Assembly (NCBI RefSeq): GCF_000770585.1
Contig: NZ_JNCF01000002.1
Coordinates: 62,001 to 126,000, forward strand
Direction of reading: 5' to 3'
DNA: 64,000 bases
From: Legionella norrlandica
GTDB lineage: Bacteria; Pseudomonadota; Gammaproteobacteria; Legionellales; Legionellaceae
Shown here: positions 17,709-27,985 of the stretch, piece by piece
Layout of the letters: every line of letters starts with the position of its first letter
How positions within the stretch are numbered: the stretch's first letter is position 1
Position numbers and translations under genes: made by a program
The notes under the pieces: model-generated
Told to the model about the DNA's origin: nothing
Seen by the model: the letters and a program-made list of their open reading frames with translations, nothing else
The model's database searches: none

Positions 17709-19430
17709 TTACTGAGAGCATAATGGATTCGCTTGTTTTATCATGGTGCTGGTATTTGGATTTAAACACAAAGTGAATAGGGGTTGGTACTCCCAGTCCT
17801 CGTAAAGCATAAGATGTTGCTGCCAACTTAGAAGGCGAAGATCAATGGCTTTGTCTTTTGATAAATCCTGAAATACACTTTGTATTACTCCACGAACTAC
17901 ACTCCACAACTTTTTCTCAAGGATATGATAGTTGCTATTTAAACATTGAATCCAGTGATATAAATTATTTTTTAATGTTCCTTGAACAATAAGTGCCCTA
18001 AGATGGTTGAGATCTTTTGTGTAAATAGCGAGAGGCTCTGGGACATTTGGCTTTTGAATATCTTTAAATAATTCGTGATGGCATATTTGTAAGTGGCTTA
18101 GATTTTTTATCACTATTCCTTGAGGCATATTTTGTTCAAAGATAACTAAAACATTCTGCTGTTCTATTTTCAGAGCAACTCCATATTTCAGTAATAAATG
18201 AAATTGTCCAAATAATAATTTATAACAATATTGGGCAAAATAAGTCATAGGTTGTAGGCCGCTTGCCTGAATAATCTCAATAATTAATGGTACTTTGGTA
18301 CAGGGTGATATAGCGAATAAACTTGATAATGGAACTGCGCGTTGCCCTTGTGTGATTAGGTGAATCGGATTTTGATGAAGACCAACAGCTAAATTTTTTT
18401 GTTCATGTTTTGGAGTATCTTGGGGTATATTAATATTCACTATATTTTTGCTTATGAACAAAGTATTTTTGTAATGGTTTGTTCGATCTAATAAAGAATC
18501 AACCCAGCCAGTAAGAGAGGCCATGTAATCCGAATAATCCTCCTGTTCCATAAAGGAAGAGTTTAAAGTGGTTTCTAACTTGAGGGTGTAAAGAGTAGAA
18601 CTTTGAGGCATCATCATATTGTGTGTTAAAGAAGGAATTAGTGTTTGGTGATGAGGCAATAAGATAAGTGATTTATTATCAATTAATGGCGCAAAAGCAA
18701 TTTGTAGTTGATTTCGCCATTGCCAGGGATGAACAGGGATTGGAAAATAATCATCAGGATTGAAATGACCAAATAGCAATTTTTCTCGCCAATACAAATA
18801 TTCTATTGGGAATTCTTGTGCAATTAAGCGAATATAATCAATAAAATGCTTTGATTCGGCTTTTACTTTACTCAATGCACACCAATGCACACTAATTTTT
18901 GCCTGGAATTCGGGAGAGTTTTGGAGTACTTCTCTTCTTGTAAACCCCATTTTGGCTCGAAAGGCAGGATGATAGGGGTGCCCTACACATCCCCATTGCT
19001 CCAAAAATAACAAGGATTGATAGGATGATAGCTCATGATTTACCCAGTCCCAGAAATTGTTATATTGCGTCGCTTCATTTCGTAATTGGATATTCCAGTT
19101 TTGTTTGTAAGCTTGAGCTAAGGCTTCGTTGGCTATCGATTCATCCAACTCTTTTCTTATTTTATTCCATTGAAAGAACTGACTTTCTGGCATTGAGTTT
19201 TTTAATCTAATTTGTAACTGGTCAATAAAATCATGGATATGGTGACTAGCAATGGTTGAGCTAATTAATTTCTCGGCTAGAGCTGTTTGTTGTAGGCGTT
19301 CCAAGGTGTTTTTATGCGCTAGAGTGATAAAGTAATCAATGCTATTTTGTGGTAGCCCTATGCCAATTTCAAATAATAAAAAGCGTAATTGGTGACTAAG
19401 TTCATGAAAATTACCGTACGCTAGAGCCAT
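17709..19430 (-). CDS. frgA: IucA/IucC-family siderophore synthetase FrgA
   Basis: A 573-residue NIS (NRPS-independent siderophore) synthetase of the aerobactin IucA/IucC type; segments such as GHPYHPAFRAKMGF and FPIPVHPWQW match the family's conserved GHPxHPxxKxR-like ATP-binding and HPWQ motifs. The start ATG at 19428-19430 has GGAG six bases upstream; a longer frame to 19535 would run through a Fur box, so it is rejected. The protein ATP-dependently condenses a carboxylate with an amine or alcohol in siderophore assembly. FrgA of L. pneumophila is documented as an iron- and Fur-repressed gene with homology to aerobactin synthetases, which fits the box found here. No transport or export gene flanks it. 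Confidence 0.87.
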   Translation of the reverse strand: MALAYGNFHELSHQLRFLLFEIGIGLPQNSIDYFITLAHKNTLERLQQTALAEKLISSTIASHHIHDFIDQLQIRLKNSMPESQFFQWNKIRKELDESIANEALAQAYKQNWNIQLRNEATQYNNFWDWVNHELSSYQSLLFLEQWGCVGHPYHPAFRAKMGFTRREVLQNSPEFQAKISVHWCALSKVKAESKHFIDYIRLIAQEFPIEYLYWREKLLFGHFNPDDYFPIPVHPWQWRNQLQIAFAPLIDNKSLILLPHHQTLIPSLTHNMMMPQSSTLYTLKLETTLNSSFMEQEDYSDYMASLTGWVDSLLDRTNHYKNTLFISKNIVNINIPQDTPKHEQKNLAVGLHQNPIHLITQGQRAVPLSSLFAISPCTKVPLIIEIIQASGLQPMTYFAQYCYKLLFGQFHLLLKYGVALKIEQQNVLVIFEQNMPQGIVIKNLSHLQICHHELFKDIQKPNVPEPLAIYTKDLNHLRALIVQGTLKNNLYHWIQCLNSNYHILEKKLWSVVRGVIQSVFQDLSKDKAIDLRLLSWQQHLMLYEDWEYQPLFTLCLNPNTSTMIKQANPLCSQ

Positions 19431-19473
19431 TATTTTCTCCAAGAAAAATAAAATTGTATCGTTATATAAATAT

Positions 19474-19494
19474 AAATGATAATCATTCTCATTT
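19474..19494 (-). promoter_or_regulatory. Fur box in the frgA promoter
   Basis: The plus-strand sequence AAATGATAATCATTCTCATT (from 19474) closely matches the 19-bp Fur operator GATAATGATAATCATTATC, especially the core GATAATCATT. It lies about 45 bp upstream of the frgA start. On the minus strand it would overlap a possible -35 (TTGCAA) and AT-rich -10 region, the usual place for iron-dependent repression. Confidence 0.85.
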
Positions 19495-19614
19495 GCAAGC
19501 AATGTTATAATTCTATCCAGGATATCTGAAATCAATATATCTGAATAAAAATTTTTGTCTTTTTAAGTTAAATGGTACTATTTTCGGATTTGGTAATATG
19601 AATAAGTGATCGAC

Positions 19615-21591
19615 ATGAATTATAGACCTGATATCGATGGATTAAGGGCCATCGCAATTTTATTGGTCTTAATTTATCACGGCAGCCTCTCCCTATTCCC
19701 ATCAGGATTTATTGGGGTTGACATATTTTTTGTTATATCGGGATTTCTTATCACCAGTATTATTGAGGAATCACTAAATCATAGTAATTTTTCATTTTTT
19801 GATTTTTATAATCGCAGATTATGGCGCTTACAGCCGGTTTTTATTTGTCTTATCTTAGTAACTACTGTATTAAGTATATTGTTTTTTTTGCCTAATGATT
19901 TAATAGAATTTAGTCGTAGCGCAAGAAAAACATCATTATTTATTTCTAATTTGTTTTTTAATAAAACAACTACAGGGTATTTTTCACCAGATGCTCACCA
20001 GCTTCCTTTATTACATACTTGGTCACTTTCAATAGAATGGCAATGCTATTTGATTTTACCGATCGCTATGTATAGTTTATACACGCTTCTGAATAAGAGG
20101 CAGATTAGGTATGTGATATATTCACTAGTGATTTTATTCTTGTTATTGTCTCTGTACTACTCACACAAAACTCCAGCTCAAACGTATTATCAATTTTCCA
20201 GTCGCATTTTTGAGTTTTTAATAGGCTCCTCCATTGCGTTGAGTCCTCGCACTGAATTTTCAATCAATAAATATGTTTTAGTATTTTTAGGTTCATGCGC
20301 ATTATTTTTTATTTTTTACATAGCAACTCTCAATAATATTCTTCTTGGATATCCTAATTGGTATGCTTTGGGGGTGTGTATTGCAACTGCTATCCTGATT
20401 GCTTTAGGAAAAAACTATCCTTCACTTCTTATAATGAAGGTTCTTTCTTTTCGGCCATTAGTTTTTGTCGGCGTGTTATCTTATTCACTTTATATTTGGC
20501 ATTGGGTTGTATTTTCACTTTTAAGATATCAAGGTATTGAAGAGCAATTTTGGATTTTGCTTGCTGCCTATGGGATTACTTTTGCTTTAGCTTATTTATC
20601 GTGGCGTTATGTTGAAAGACCAACCAAGCAATTCAAGCACATACCATTTCGCTACACTGTGGCTATTTTGTTATTGGTACCTATAGGTTTTTTTCATTTC
20701 ACTTCTTATATCATTAAATCTCACTCAGGATATCCGCAACGATTTAATCAGGAACTGGTTATTGTTTATAAGCAATTGAAAAATTATGAAAATCGATACA
20801 GACCATTATGTATTAGTAATAATAAAATAGATAGTGATTCGAACTGCAGAATTGGAGTAAAAAATCAGCCTGTTAAGAAAGGCTTTATGATTGGAGATTC
20901 CTTTTCTAATCATTATTGGGGGTTTATGGATGTTTTGGGAAAAGCGGCTGGTGTTTCAATACTGGCCCAAGGAACCTCTTCTTGCCTTACTTTACCTGGT
21001 ATATATCTTTATGATTGGTGGCATTTTAAAAACCAAGTATATCAAGAATGCCATGAGCAAACGGACAAATATTATCGCATGATTCAGAAGAATCATTACG
21101 ATTACGTGATCATTGGTCAGATATGGGGCAATTATGCTTCTGCTAATATTATCAATCAGTTAGGCGATCAGTATTCTACTGAACTGACTAAAAAACGGTT
21201 GGAGGTTGCTTTGGATAGAGCGCTTAATATTATTGTGTCTTCTGGGGCAAAGCCTGTATTAATCAAGTCAACCGCAGTCGCACAAAAGAATTTACATAAT
21301 TGCTTTTTTAAACATATCAAATTAAGACAAAATTATAATTCAGAACAATGTCACTTTATTTTAACCTTGTCCGATAATGAAGTTTGGTTAAACCAATTGT
21401 TTGTTAATATGCAAAAAAAATACCCTCAATTGATACTAATAGATCCTAAAGAAGTACAATGCCAGGGTATGATTTGCTATTCTGATTTAAATGGGATTCC
21501 TATATATCGGGATGAAGGGCATATTACGGATTATGCTTCTTATCAATTTGGTTATCTCTATTTGCAGAAGCTTGGAAATCCTTTAACTTAA
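19615..21591 (+). CDS. Acyltransferase-3 with C-terminal SGNH domain (OafA/YrhL-like O-acetyltransferase)
   Basis: A 658-residue two-domain protein. Residues 1-340 carry about 10-11 TM helices and the AT3 signatures MNYRPDIDGLRAIA and FIGVDIFFVISGFLI. The C-terminal 270 residues are polar and carry SGNH-hydrolase blocks: the nucleophile region FMIGDSFSNHYWG and the terminal D-x-x-H in YRDEGHITD. Such proteins move acyl groups, usually acetyl, across the inner membrane onto surface polysaccharides, here most plausibly LPS or another cell-surface sugar. The ATG at 19615 gives the family N-terminus; a GTG at 19606 is also in frame and neither has a strong Shine-Dalgarno. It diverges from frgA, sharing the 184-bp region with the Fur box, so iron effects are possible but unproven. 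Confidence 0.88.
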   Translation: MNYRPDIDGLRAIAILLVLIYHGSLSLFPSGFIGVDIFFVISGFLITSIIEESLNHSNFSFFDFYNRRLWRLQPVFICLILVTTVLSILFFLPNDLIEFSRSARKTSLFISNLFFNKTTTGYFSPDAHQLPLLHTWSLSIEWQCYLILPIAMYSLYTLLNKRQIRYVIYSLVILFLLLSLYYSHKTPAQTYYQFSSRIFEFLIGSSIALSPRTEFSINKYVLVFLGSCALFFIFYIATLNNILLGYPNWYALGVCIATAILIALGKNYPSLLIMKVLSFRPLVFVGVLSYSLYIWHWVVFSLLRYQGIEEQFWILLAAYGITFALAYLSWRYVERPTKQFKHIPFRYTVAILLLVPIGFFHFTSYIIKSHSGYPQRFNQELVIVYKQLKNYENRYRPLCISNNKIDSDSNCRIGVKNQPVKKGFMIGDSFSNHYWGFMDVLGKAAGVSILAQGTSSCLTLPGIYLYDWWHFKNQVYQECHEQTDKYYRMIQKNHYDYVIIGQIWGNYASANIINQLGDQYSTELTKKRLEVALDRALNIIVSSGAKPVLIKSTAVAQKNLHNCFFKHIKLRQNYNSEQCHFILTLSDNEVWLNQLFVNMQKKYPQLILIDPKEVQCQGMICYSDLNGIPIYRDEGHITDYASYQFGYLYLQKLGNPLT

Positions 21592-21676
21592 AATCAAGGA
21601 TTTTACTTATTTGTATCTTCTAGAAATTAAAATGGGGGCTTCGCTTTATATAGCGCTGGCCAATTAATTAAGAACT

Positions 21677-21943
21677 TTACTCTTCATTTTTCCGGTATAG
21701 CACAAGTGTATTGCCTATCATTTGTACTAATTCCGCATGTAATTGTTCACATAATTCCTGAGCCATTTCAATTCGGTCTTCCTTTTCGGCGCCATTAATT
21801 TTAACTTTAATTAATTCGTGAGCCAGCAAGGCCGTATTTGTTTCTGTCAGTACAGCTTCTGTTAATCCTTTAGCCCCCAAAAGTACGACGGGCTTTAAAT
21901 GATGTGCTTTGGCTTTTAGCGATTGTTTTAAAGATGTGTCCAT
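21677..21943 (-). CDS. yhbY: Ribosome assembly RNA-binding protein YhbY (CRM domain)
   Basis: An 88-residue single CRM-domain protein with the family GxxG-type loop in LLGAKGLTEAV and the pattern LKAKAHHLKPVVLLG at the N-terminus. E. coli YhbY (97 residues) binds pre-50S particles. As in E. coli it is divergently oriented from ftsJ-ftsH, a conserved arrangement that supports the call. Confidence 0.93.
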   Translation of the reverse strand: MDTSLKQSLKAKAHHLKPVVLLGAKGLTEAVLTETNTALLAHELIKVKINGAEKEDRIEMAQELCEQLHAELVQMIGNTLVLYRKNEE

Positions 21944-22049
21944 CTGTGATATTCCAGGTGATAAAATGGTAAATTATTGCACGTTTTTCTGGGAAAAGGT
22001 AGTAAAATTCTGTATTATAATAGGGAAAATTGCTTTATATAAATGAGTT

Positions 22050-22669
22050 ATGAACCGTACTAAAAGTAGTAAACGTTGGCTGCAGGAACATTTTGATGAC
22101 GTTTATGTAAAAAAAGCGCAGGCAGAAGGATACAGGAGCCGTGCTGTATACAAACTTAAAGAAGTTGATGATAAAGAATTTCTTATTAAACCGGGATGAC
22201 TGTGGTAGATTTAGGAGCAGCTCCTGGTGGATGGACTCAATATGTTTCAGAAAAAATGAGAGGAAAAGGTCGTCTTGTCGCCTTAGATATCTTACCTATG
22301 GATGCTTTACCAAATGTTGAGTTTATTCTTGGGGATTTTCGCGAAGATCATGTACTGCAAGAATTAATTAATTTAATTCCTCAAAGGACGTTAGACTTGT
22401 TATTATCAGATATGGCCCCAAATATGAGTGGTAGCTCAGCAATAGATATTCCACGGGCTATGTATTTGGTAGAACTGGCATTTGATTTTGCTGAGAAAAT
22501 GCTAAAACCAGGTGGTAATATGTTAGTTAAAGTGTTTCATGGTTCAGGTTTTGATGAATTAGTGAAACAGGCACGAGCATCTTTTGAAAAAGTGGTGATT
22601 CGCAAACCTTCTGCTTCTAGATCTCGTTCAAAAGAAACCTATTTGCTGGCAAAGGGTTATAATTTATAG
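22050..22669 (+). pseudogene. rlmE: 23S rRNA 2'-O-ribose U2552 methyltransferase FtsJ/RlmE, frameshifted by a missing base
   Basis: Restored, this is a 206-residue FtsJ/RlmE homologue matching E. coli along its length: N-terminal [12 protein letters not shown], the SAM motif VVDLGAAPGGWTQYV, MSGSSAIDIPRAMYLVE and a C-terminal SRSKETYLLAKG. The first part starts at ATG 22050 and reads to a stop at 22197-22199 just after LIKPG; the next part resumes in another frame with MTVVDLG from 22196. The family reads [10 protein letters not shown], so exactly one base is missing in CCGGGATG. It would methylate U2552 of 23S rRNA in 50S assembly. Otherwise undamaged sequence and position before ftsH suggest a sequence error, though real inactivation cannot be excluded. 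Confidence 0.9.
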
Positions 22670-22775
22670 TAGTTTTATATATATATATGGTGCAAAAACA
22701 TTTAGTGGTTTTAAATACACAATTGGGCAAGAGCTGCTTTAGATCTCACAAAAAGTAACTAACGAGGTTAATACA

Positions 22776-24695
22776 TTGAACGACATGGTTAAAAATTTAT
22801 TCTTATGGCTGATAATAGCGATAGTTCTTGTCTCTGTTTTCAGTAATTTTGGTCCTCGTAACTCAGTTGCTGAGAAAATTTCTTATAGTCAATTTTTGCA
22901 AGAAGTCGATCAGGGGATGGTGAATTCTGTTACGATTGAGGACAACAAGATCATCAAAGGCGTAACCAAAAATAACAAGCGATTTGTTACTTATATGCCT
23001 ATGCAGGATAATGCTTTGCTAGGCGAGCTTTTGAAAAGCAAGGTAGATGTCAGTGGGCAGGAAAAGCAACAAGAAAGTTTCCTCTTGCATTTGTTTATTA
23101 ATTGGTTCCCGATGTTATTGCTAATAGGGGTATGGATATTTTTCATGCGCCAAATGCAAGGTGGTGGCGGTCGAGGCGCTATGTCTTTTGGCAGATCGAG
23201 GGCCCGATTATTAGGCGAGGATCAAGTTAAAGTAACCTTTGCTGATGTTGCTGGTGTTGATGAAGCTAAGGAAGAAGTTAAAGAACTTGTAGACTTTTTG
23301 CGTGACCCTACCAAATTCCAAAATTTGGGGGGACGTATTCCTCGTGGTGTTCTACTTGTTGGCTCTCCTGGAACTGGTAAAACATTATTGGCCAGAGCGG
23401 TTGCTGGAGAAGCAAAAGTACCATTCTTTACTATTTCAGGCTCTGATTTCGTTGAGATGTTTGTTGGGGTAGGTGCGTCTCGAGTGCGTGATATGTTCGA
23501 GCAAGCGAAAAAGCATGCTCCTTGTATTATTTTCATAGATGAAATTGATGCTGTTGGAAGACACCGAGGAGCTGGTCTTGGTGGTGGGCATGATGAGCGC
23601 GAACAAACGCTTAACCAATTGTTGGTAGAAATGGACGGGTTCGAAGGAAACGAAGGAGTCATTGTCGTTGCGGCCACCAACCGCCCAGATGTTCTGGATC
23701 CTGCACTTTTACGCCCAGGCCGCTTTGACCGTCAAGTGGTAGTTCCCTTACCTGATATTAGAGGTCGTGAACAAATATTAAAAGTTCATTTACAAAAAGT
23801 TCCAGTAGAGAGCCATGTCGATATCAAGGCAATTGCTCGCGGGACTCCAGGGTTTTCAGGCGCAGATTTGTCTAACCTTGTTAATGAAGCCGCGTTGTTT
23901 GCTGCCAGAGCAAATAAGCGTAAAGTTGGTATGATTGAACTTGATAAAGCAAAAGATAAAATCATGATGGGAGCGGAGCGACGTTCCATGGTGATGGATG
24001 ATAATGAGAAAAAACTAACAGCTTATCATGAAGCGGGACATGCTATTGTGGGTTTGTCTGTCCCTGAGCACGATCCAGTTTATAAGGTATCAATCATTCC
24101 GCGGGGGCGAGCTTTGGGAGTTACTATGTTTTTACCTGAGCAGGATAGATATAGTCATAGTAAACGTCGTTTGGAAAGTCAGTTGTGCAGTTTATTTGGT
24201 GGACGAATTGCAGAGGAATTAATTTTTGGTCCTGAAAGTGTTACTACGGGGGCTTCCAATGATATTATGCGATCTACGGAGATTGCACGTAAAATGGTTA
24301 CAACCTGGGGATTGTCAGCGTTGGGACCTCTTACCTTTGGAGAAGAGGAAGAAGAGATATTCTTAGGTCGTTCTGTGAATAAACACAAGGAAATGTCTGA
24401 CAGGACTGCACAACAGATCGATGATGAGGTTCGGGCTATTATTGATAGGAACTATCAAAGAGCGAAGGAAATACTTGAGACCAATATAGATAAATTACAT
24501 TTAATGGCTCAAAGCCTTATTAAATACGAAACTATTGATACCAATCAAATTCAGGAAATTATGTCTGGGAAAGAACCTACTCCTCCGGAAGATTGGGGAT
24601 CAACGAAGCCAATAGAAAAGACTGGGCCAATTAATGATAAGTCAGTAAAACCAGTTAATGGTGAAACAATAGAAAAACCGGCTGAAGAGCATTAA
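22776..24695 (+). CDS. ftsH: ATP-dependent zinc metalloprotease FtsH
   Basis: A 639-residue membrane AAA+ protease. Two TM segments (about 6-24 and 100-122) bracket a periplasmic domain; Walker A GSPGTGKT is at 196-203, Walker B IIFIDEID follows, the second region of homology contains [19 protein letters not shown], and the zinc site H418-E-A-G-H422 is intact. It degrades membrane and short-lived cytosolic proteins. The TTG start at 22776 has GAGG eight bases upstream; an ATG at 22785 gives the E. coli-like MVKNLFLWL but is too far from that Shine-Dalgarno. It follows ftsJ and precedes folP as in many Gammaproteobacteria. Confidence 0.97.
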   Translation: MNDMVKNLFLWLIIAIVLVSVFSNFGPRNSVAEKISYSQFLQEVDQGMVNSVTIEDNKIIKGVTKNNKRFVTYMPMQDNALLGELLKSKVDVSGQEKQQESFLLHLFINWFPMLLLIGVWIFFMRQMQGGGGRGAMSFGRSRARLLGEDQVKVTFADVAGVDEAKEEVKELVDFLRDPTKFQNLGGRIPRGVLLVGSPGTGKTLLARAVAGEAKVPFFTISGSDFVEMFVGVGASRVRDMFEQAKKHAPCIIFIDEIDAVGRHRGAGLGGGHDEREQTLNQLLVEMDGFEGNEGVIVVAATNRPDVLDPALLRPGRFDRQVVVPLPDIRGREQILKVHLQKVPVESHVDIKAIARGTPGFSGADLSNLVNEAALFAARANKRKVGMIELDKAKDKIMMGAERRSMVMDDNEKKLTAYHEAGHAIVGLSVPEHDPVYKVSIIPRGRALGVTMFLPEQDRYSHSKRRLESQLCSLFGGRIAEELIFGPESVTTGASNDIMRSTEIARKMVTTWGLSALGPLTFGEEEEEIFLGRSVNKHKEMSDRTAQQIDDEVRAIIDRNYQRAKEILETNIDKLHLMAQSLIKYETIDTNQIQEIMSGKEPTPPEDWGSTKPIEKTGPINDKSVKPVNGETIEKPAEEH

Positions 24696-24728
24696 TCTTA
24701 TCAGTGAGTAGTTAATCGAGAGAACCCA

Positions 24729-25604
24729 GTGAATTCTGAACAATTCCTTGGCTGGCTTGAGCGGAAAAGCCAGCTCAATTCCTCTAATATTTTCGAAAAA
24801 CCATTGATTATGGGTGTGTTGAATGTTACTTCAGATTCTTTTTATGATGGTGGTAAATATTTGTCCATGGATCGAGCATGCGAGCATGCGCTTCAATTAA
24901 TTGCTCATGGCGCTGATCTGATTGATATTGGAGGGGAGTCAACTAAGCCTGGAGCCATGCAAGTTCCTTTAGATGTTGAATTGTCAAGGGTAATCCCAGT
25001 CATAAAGCAGCTTCGAAAGGTTACTGACGTTTGTATTTCTGTGGATACTAATAAACCTGAGGTGATGGAGAGGGCAGTCGAAGCAGGTGCCAATATCATA
25101 AATGATATTTATGCCTTAAGAAAGGAAGGGGCTCTTGCAATGGCTGCGAAATTAGGTGTTCCTGTTTGTTTAATGCATATGCAAGGTGACCCCCAAAATA
25201 TGCAAGACGATCCTTCCTATCCAGAAGGGATCATGACAAACTTATGTCATTTTTTTGAAGAGCGAATTGAGGCTTGTCAGAAGATTGGGCTTGATAAGAA
25301 AAAATTAATTCTTGATCCTGGATTTGGTTTTGGAAAGCGAGTGAAAGATAACCTAGAATTAATTTATCATCTGAATGAGTTGCATTCTTTTGGGTTACCA
25401 ATTCTTTTAGGTGTTTCACGTAAAAGTACAATCGGCGTCATTTTAAATAAAGAAGTTGAACAACGTCTAATTGGAAGCATTACAGTGGGAATATATGCTG
25501 CTCTTAAGGGTGTAGCAATAATTAGAACGCACGATGTAGAAGAAACAAATCAAGCATTAACCATGGTTAATGCAATTTATCATACTAGTAATAATCCAAT
25601 TTGA
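24729..25604 (+). CDS. folP: Dihydropteroate synthase
   Basis: A 291-residue TIM-barrel enzyme joining p-aminobenzoate and 6-hydroxymethyl-dihydropterin diphosphate in folate synthesis, the sulfonamide target. Family signatures are MGVLNVTSDSFYDGG, DIGGESTKPGA and the HMQGDPQNMQ loop. GTG start at 24729 with GAGAG six bases upstream. Only 33 bp separate it from ftsH, so it is in the same operon, followed by glmM. Confidence 0.96.
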   Translation: MNSEQFLGWLERKSQLNSSNIFEKPLIMGVLNVTSDSFYDGGKYLSMDRACEHALQLIAHGADLIDIGGESTKPGAMQVPLDVELSRVIPVIKQLRKVTDVCISVDTNKPEVMERAVEAGANIINDIYALRKEGALAMAAKLGVPVCLMHMQGDPQNMQDDPSYPEGIMTNLCHFFEERIEACQKIGLDKKKLILDPGFGFGKRVKDNLELIYHLNELHSFGLPILLGVSRKSTIGVILNKEVEQRLIGSITVGIYAALKGVAIIRTHDVEETNQALTMVNAIYHTSNNPI

Positions 25605-25665
25605 TGGAATTTAGCAAACTGCCAGAATAATAAAAGATAGAATGATAAAAATAAGGTAGGTAAAG

Positions 25666-27009
25666 ATGAGTCAACGTAAATATTTTGGTACTGATGGCAT
25701 ACGTGGCCACGTTGGATTATCAAATATTAACCCAGAATTTGTTTTGAAATTAGGGTGGGCTGTAGGTCGCGTTCTTGCAAATGGTGAGAGGAAAAAAGTA
25801 GTAATAGGCAAGGATACCAGGATATCTGGCTATATGTTGGAATCTGCTTTGGAGGCAGGATTATCTGCTGCAGGAGTTGATGTAGCACTATTAGGTCCTA
25901 TGCCCACTCCAGGAATAGCCTATCTAACTCAAACGTTGAGGGCTAATGCTGGCATAGTGATTAGTGCTTCGCATAATTTGTTTGAGGATAATGGGATTAA
26001 GTTTTTTTCATCTGATGGAGGAAAAATTCCTGACAGTGTAGAACTTGCGATTGAGGCCCAATTAGAGCAGCAATTGCAAACAGTGTCTTCAGCCAAGCTA
26101 GGCAAAGCAACACGCATTAATGATGCAGCTGGTCGTTACATTGAGTTTTGCAAATCTACAATTCATTCCATGTCTCGATTATCCAATTTGAAAATTGTTG
26201 TCGATTGTGCCAATGGAGCAACTTATCATATTGCTCCTAATGTGTTTTCTGAATTAGGTGCTGATGTTATTCCTATGGGAGTCAAACCGGATGGGTTTAA
26301 TATTAATCAAGATTGTGGCTCAACAGCACCTGAATTATTAAGAAAAAAAGTGATTAGCGTTGGAGCTGATATTGGTATTGGTTTGGATGGTGATGGTGAT
26401 AGAGTTATTTTAGTAGATTCTAGAGGAAATCTTGTTGATGGCGATCAAATTATTTATATCATTGCAAAAGAGAGGCATCAACGAGGTGTGTTACACGGAG
26501 GAGTAGTCGGTACCTTAATGAGCAATTATGGCTTGGAGTTAGCAATTACCTCATTAGGAATACCATTTGAACGCTCTAAGGTGGGAGACAGATACGTTCT
26601 GGAAGCATTGAAAGAGAAAGATTGGAGGATAGGTGGGGAAACCTCTGGTCATATTGTATGTTTAGATAAGACGACAACAGGTGATGGTATTGTAGCTGCA
26701 TTGCAAGTTCTTTCAATCATGGTGAAGCAGGATAAGGCACTACATGAGTTAACTGAAGAAATTCATTTATTCCCGCAAACACTGATTAATTTAAAAACAA
26801 ATAATGCGGCACTATTAGCATCTAATCCCGAAATTATTCAGGCGGTTAAAAATTTAGAGAAAAGTTTGAATGGTGAAGGTCGAGTATTACTTAGACCATC
26901 TGGTACCGAACCATTATTGCGGATTATGGTAGAAGGAGCCAACGAAGAAGCAGTTAGACAACAGGCCAAATGTTGTGCGACTATATCGATCAAATTGATG
27001 AAAATTTAA
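25666..27009 (+). CDS. glmM: Phosphoglucosamine mutase
   Basis: A 447-residue enzyme interconverting glucosamine-6-phosphate and glucosamine-1-phosphate for UDP-GlcNAc supply. N-terminal [12 protein letters not shown] is diagnostic; the phosphoserine is S102 in ISASHN, the same number as E. coli GlmM; the metal loop DGDGDR and the sugar loop GGETSGH follow, and [14 protein letters not shown] binds phosphate near the end. It closes the ftsJ-ftsH-folP-glmM run. Confidence 0.97.
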   Translation: MSQRKYFGTDGIRGHVGLSNINPEFVLKLGWAVGRVLANGERKKVVIGKDTRISGYMLESALEAGLSAAGVDVALLGPMPTPGIAYLTQTLRANAGIVISASHNLFEDNGIKFFSSDGGKIPDSVELAIEAQLEQQLQTVSSAKLGKATRINDAAGRYIEFCKSTIHSMSRLSNLKIVVDCANGATYHIAPNVFSELGADVIPMGVKPDGFNINQDCGSTAPELLRKKVISVGADIGIGLDGDGDRVILVDSRGNLVDGDQIIYIIAKERHQRGVLHGGVVGTLMSNYGLELAITSLGIPFERSKVGDRYVLEALKEKDWRIGGETSGHIVCLDKTTTGDGIVAALQVLSIMVKQDKALHELTEEIHLFPQTLINLKTNNAALLASNPEIIQAVKNLEKSLNGEGRVLLRPSGTEPLLRIMVEGANEEAVRQQAKCCATISIKLMKI

Positions 27010-27208
27010 CTAATTCGTAATCTTCTTAACGAAGTTCGATTCAATGTAATAGGCCAGGTAGGGTTAGCAAAGATCAAAGTATTTGATTAAATCTAATAAG
27101 ACCTGAAGGCCTTTATTACAGATAGACTATCCATTTAGAGAGGCAGAGTCGATTCTTTTTGTTCTATAATTATCTCTAATAGAAACACTATCTTTCAGGG
27201 GGATGATT

Positions 27209-27973
27209 ATGCGAAACGTTATTCTATTTGAATCAGACTCGCATCAATTCATCTTGCTGAATGAAAGTGATCCTGGAGAAGAGAACGGCATTCGCTCCAA
27301 TCAATATTTGATAAAACATCATGCCAATGGTATTTTACTTGATCCAGGCGGTTTTAATGTGATGCCACAAACGTTGTCGGAACTACTTCGTTATCTTAAC
27401 CCAGATTCTACTCAGGCGATCATATTATCCCATCAGGATCCTGACATTGTAGCTGGAATTGCAACTTGGATGGAGTTAATTCAAGCCCCAATTTATATTT
27501 CACGGATCTGGATTCGATTTTTACCTCATTATGGTATTAAGGATACGAGCCGATTTTTCGGTGTTCCTGATGTTGGGATGGATTGTATATTTGAAAATGA
27601 TTTTCATCTGAAGATCATTCCAGCGCATTTTTTGCACTCTGAAGGACAAATGAACGTGTATGATCCAGTTTCCAAAATATTATTTTCAGGAGATATAGGA
27701 GCTGCTTGTTTGCCTGATGATCAAGATTATGCATTTGTAGATGATTTTGAGAAACATTTACCATTTATCGAGTCCTTCCATCGACGCTATATGTGTGGTA
27801 ACAAAGCTGCTAGAGCTTGGGTAAGCAATATCTCCAAATTAGATATTAATATGATTGCCCCTCAACATGGTCCAATTTATCGTGGTCAATCAGTGTGTGA
27901 CTTCATTAACTGGTTTAAGAATCTTCGTTGTGGTATGGATTTGATGAGTTCTGGAGGGCATTTCAAAGAATAG
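27209..27973 (+). CDS. Metallo-beta-lactamase-fold protein of the oxygen-binding diiron (ODP/flavodiiron-like) type
   Basis: A 254-residue stand-alone MBL-fold protein resembling the diiron domain of flavodiiron proteins but without a flavodoxin domain. Putative ligands: H75, D77 and D79 (SHQDPD), H143 (FLHSEG), D162 (FSGDIG) and H220 (PQHG). The second histidine of the classical HxExDH motif is replaced by I80 and the usual Glu by Asp. ODP homologues in spirochaetes bind O2 at a diiron site and signal to chemotaxis proteins. The ATG at 27209 is chosen because GGGGG ends six bases upstream; an ATG at 27203 abuts the Shine-Dalgarno. It is 12 bp upstream of a GGDEF gene, suggesting a sensor-output pair. 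Sensing is inference; hydrolase or NO/O2 reductase activity is possible. Confidence 0.82.
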   Translation: MRNVILFESDSHQFILLNESDPGEENGIRSNQYLIKHHANGILLDPGGFNVMPQTLSELLRYLNPDSTQAIILSHQDPDIVAGIATWMELIQAPIYISRIWIRFLPHYGIKDTSRFFGVPDVGMDCIFENDFHLKIIPAHFLHSEGQMNVYDPVSKILFSGDIGAACLPDDQDYAFVDDFEKHLPFIESFHRRYMCGNKAARAWVSNISKLDINMIAPQHGPIYRGQSVCDFINWFKNLRCGMDLMSSGGHFKE

Positions 27974-27985
27974 GGTGGTACCATT

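Noticed and set aside
22190-22200. Programmed -1 or +1 ribosomal frameshift in ftsJ, and by analogy in tpiA and nuoH
   Set aside because: No slippery heptamer of the X-XXY-YYZ type or stimulatory structure is visible, these families are never frameshift-regulated, and the same deletion pattern affects a tRNA gene, which cannot be recoded.
22196-22669. Intact short FtsJ starting at ATG 22196
   Set aside because: The family's N-terminal 48 residues are present just upstream in another frame, and no Shine-Dalgarno precedes 22196.
23222-23680. 152-codon frame antisense to ftsH
   Set aside because: It is a shadow of the conserved AAA domain; its composition mirrors ftsH codon bias.
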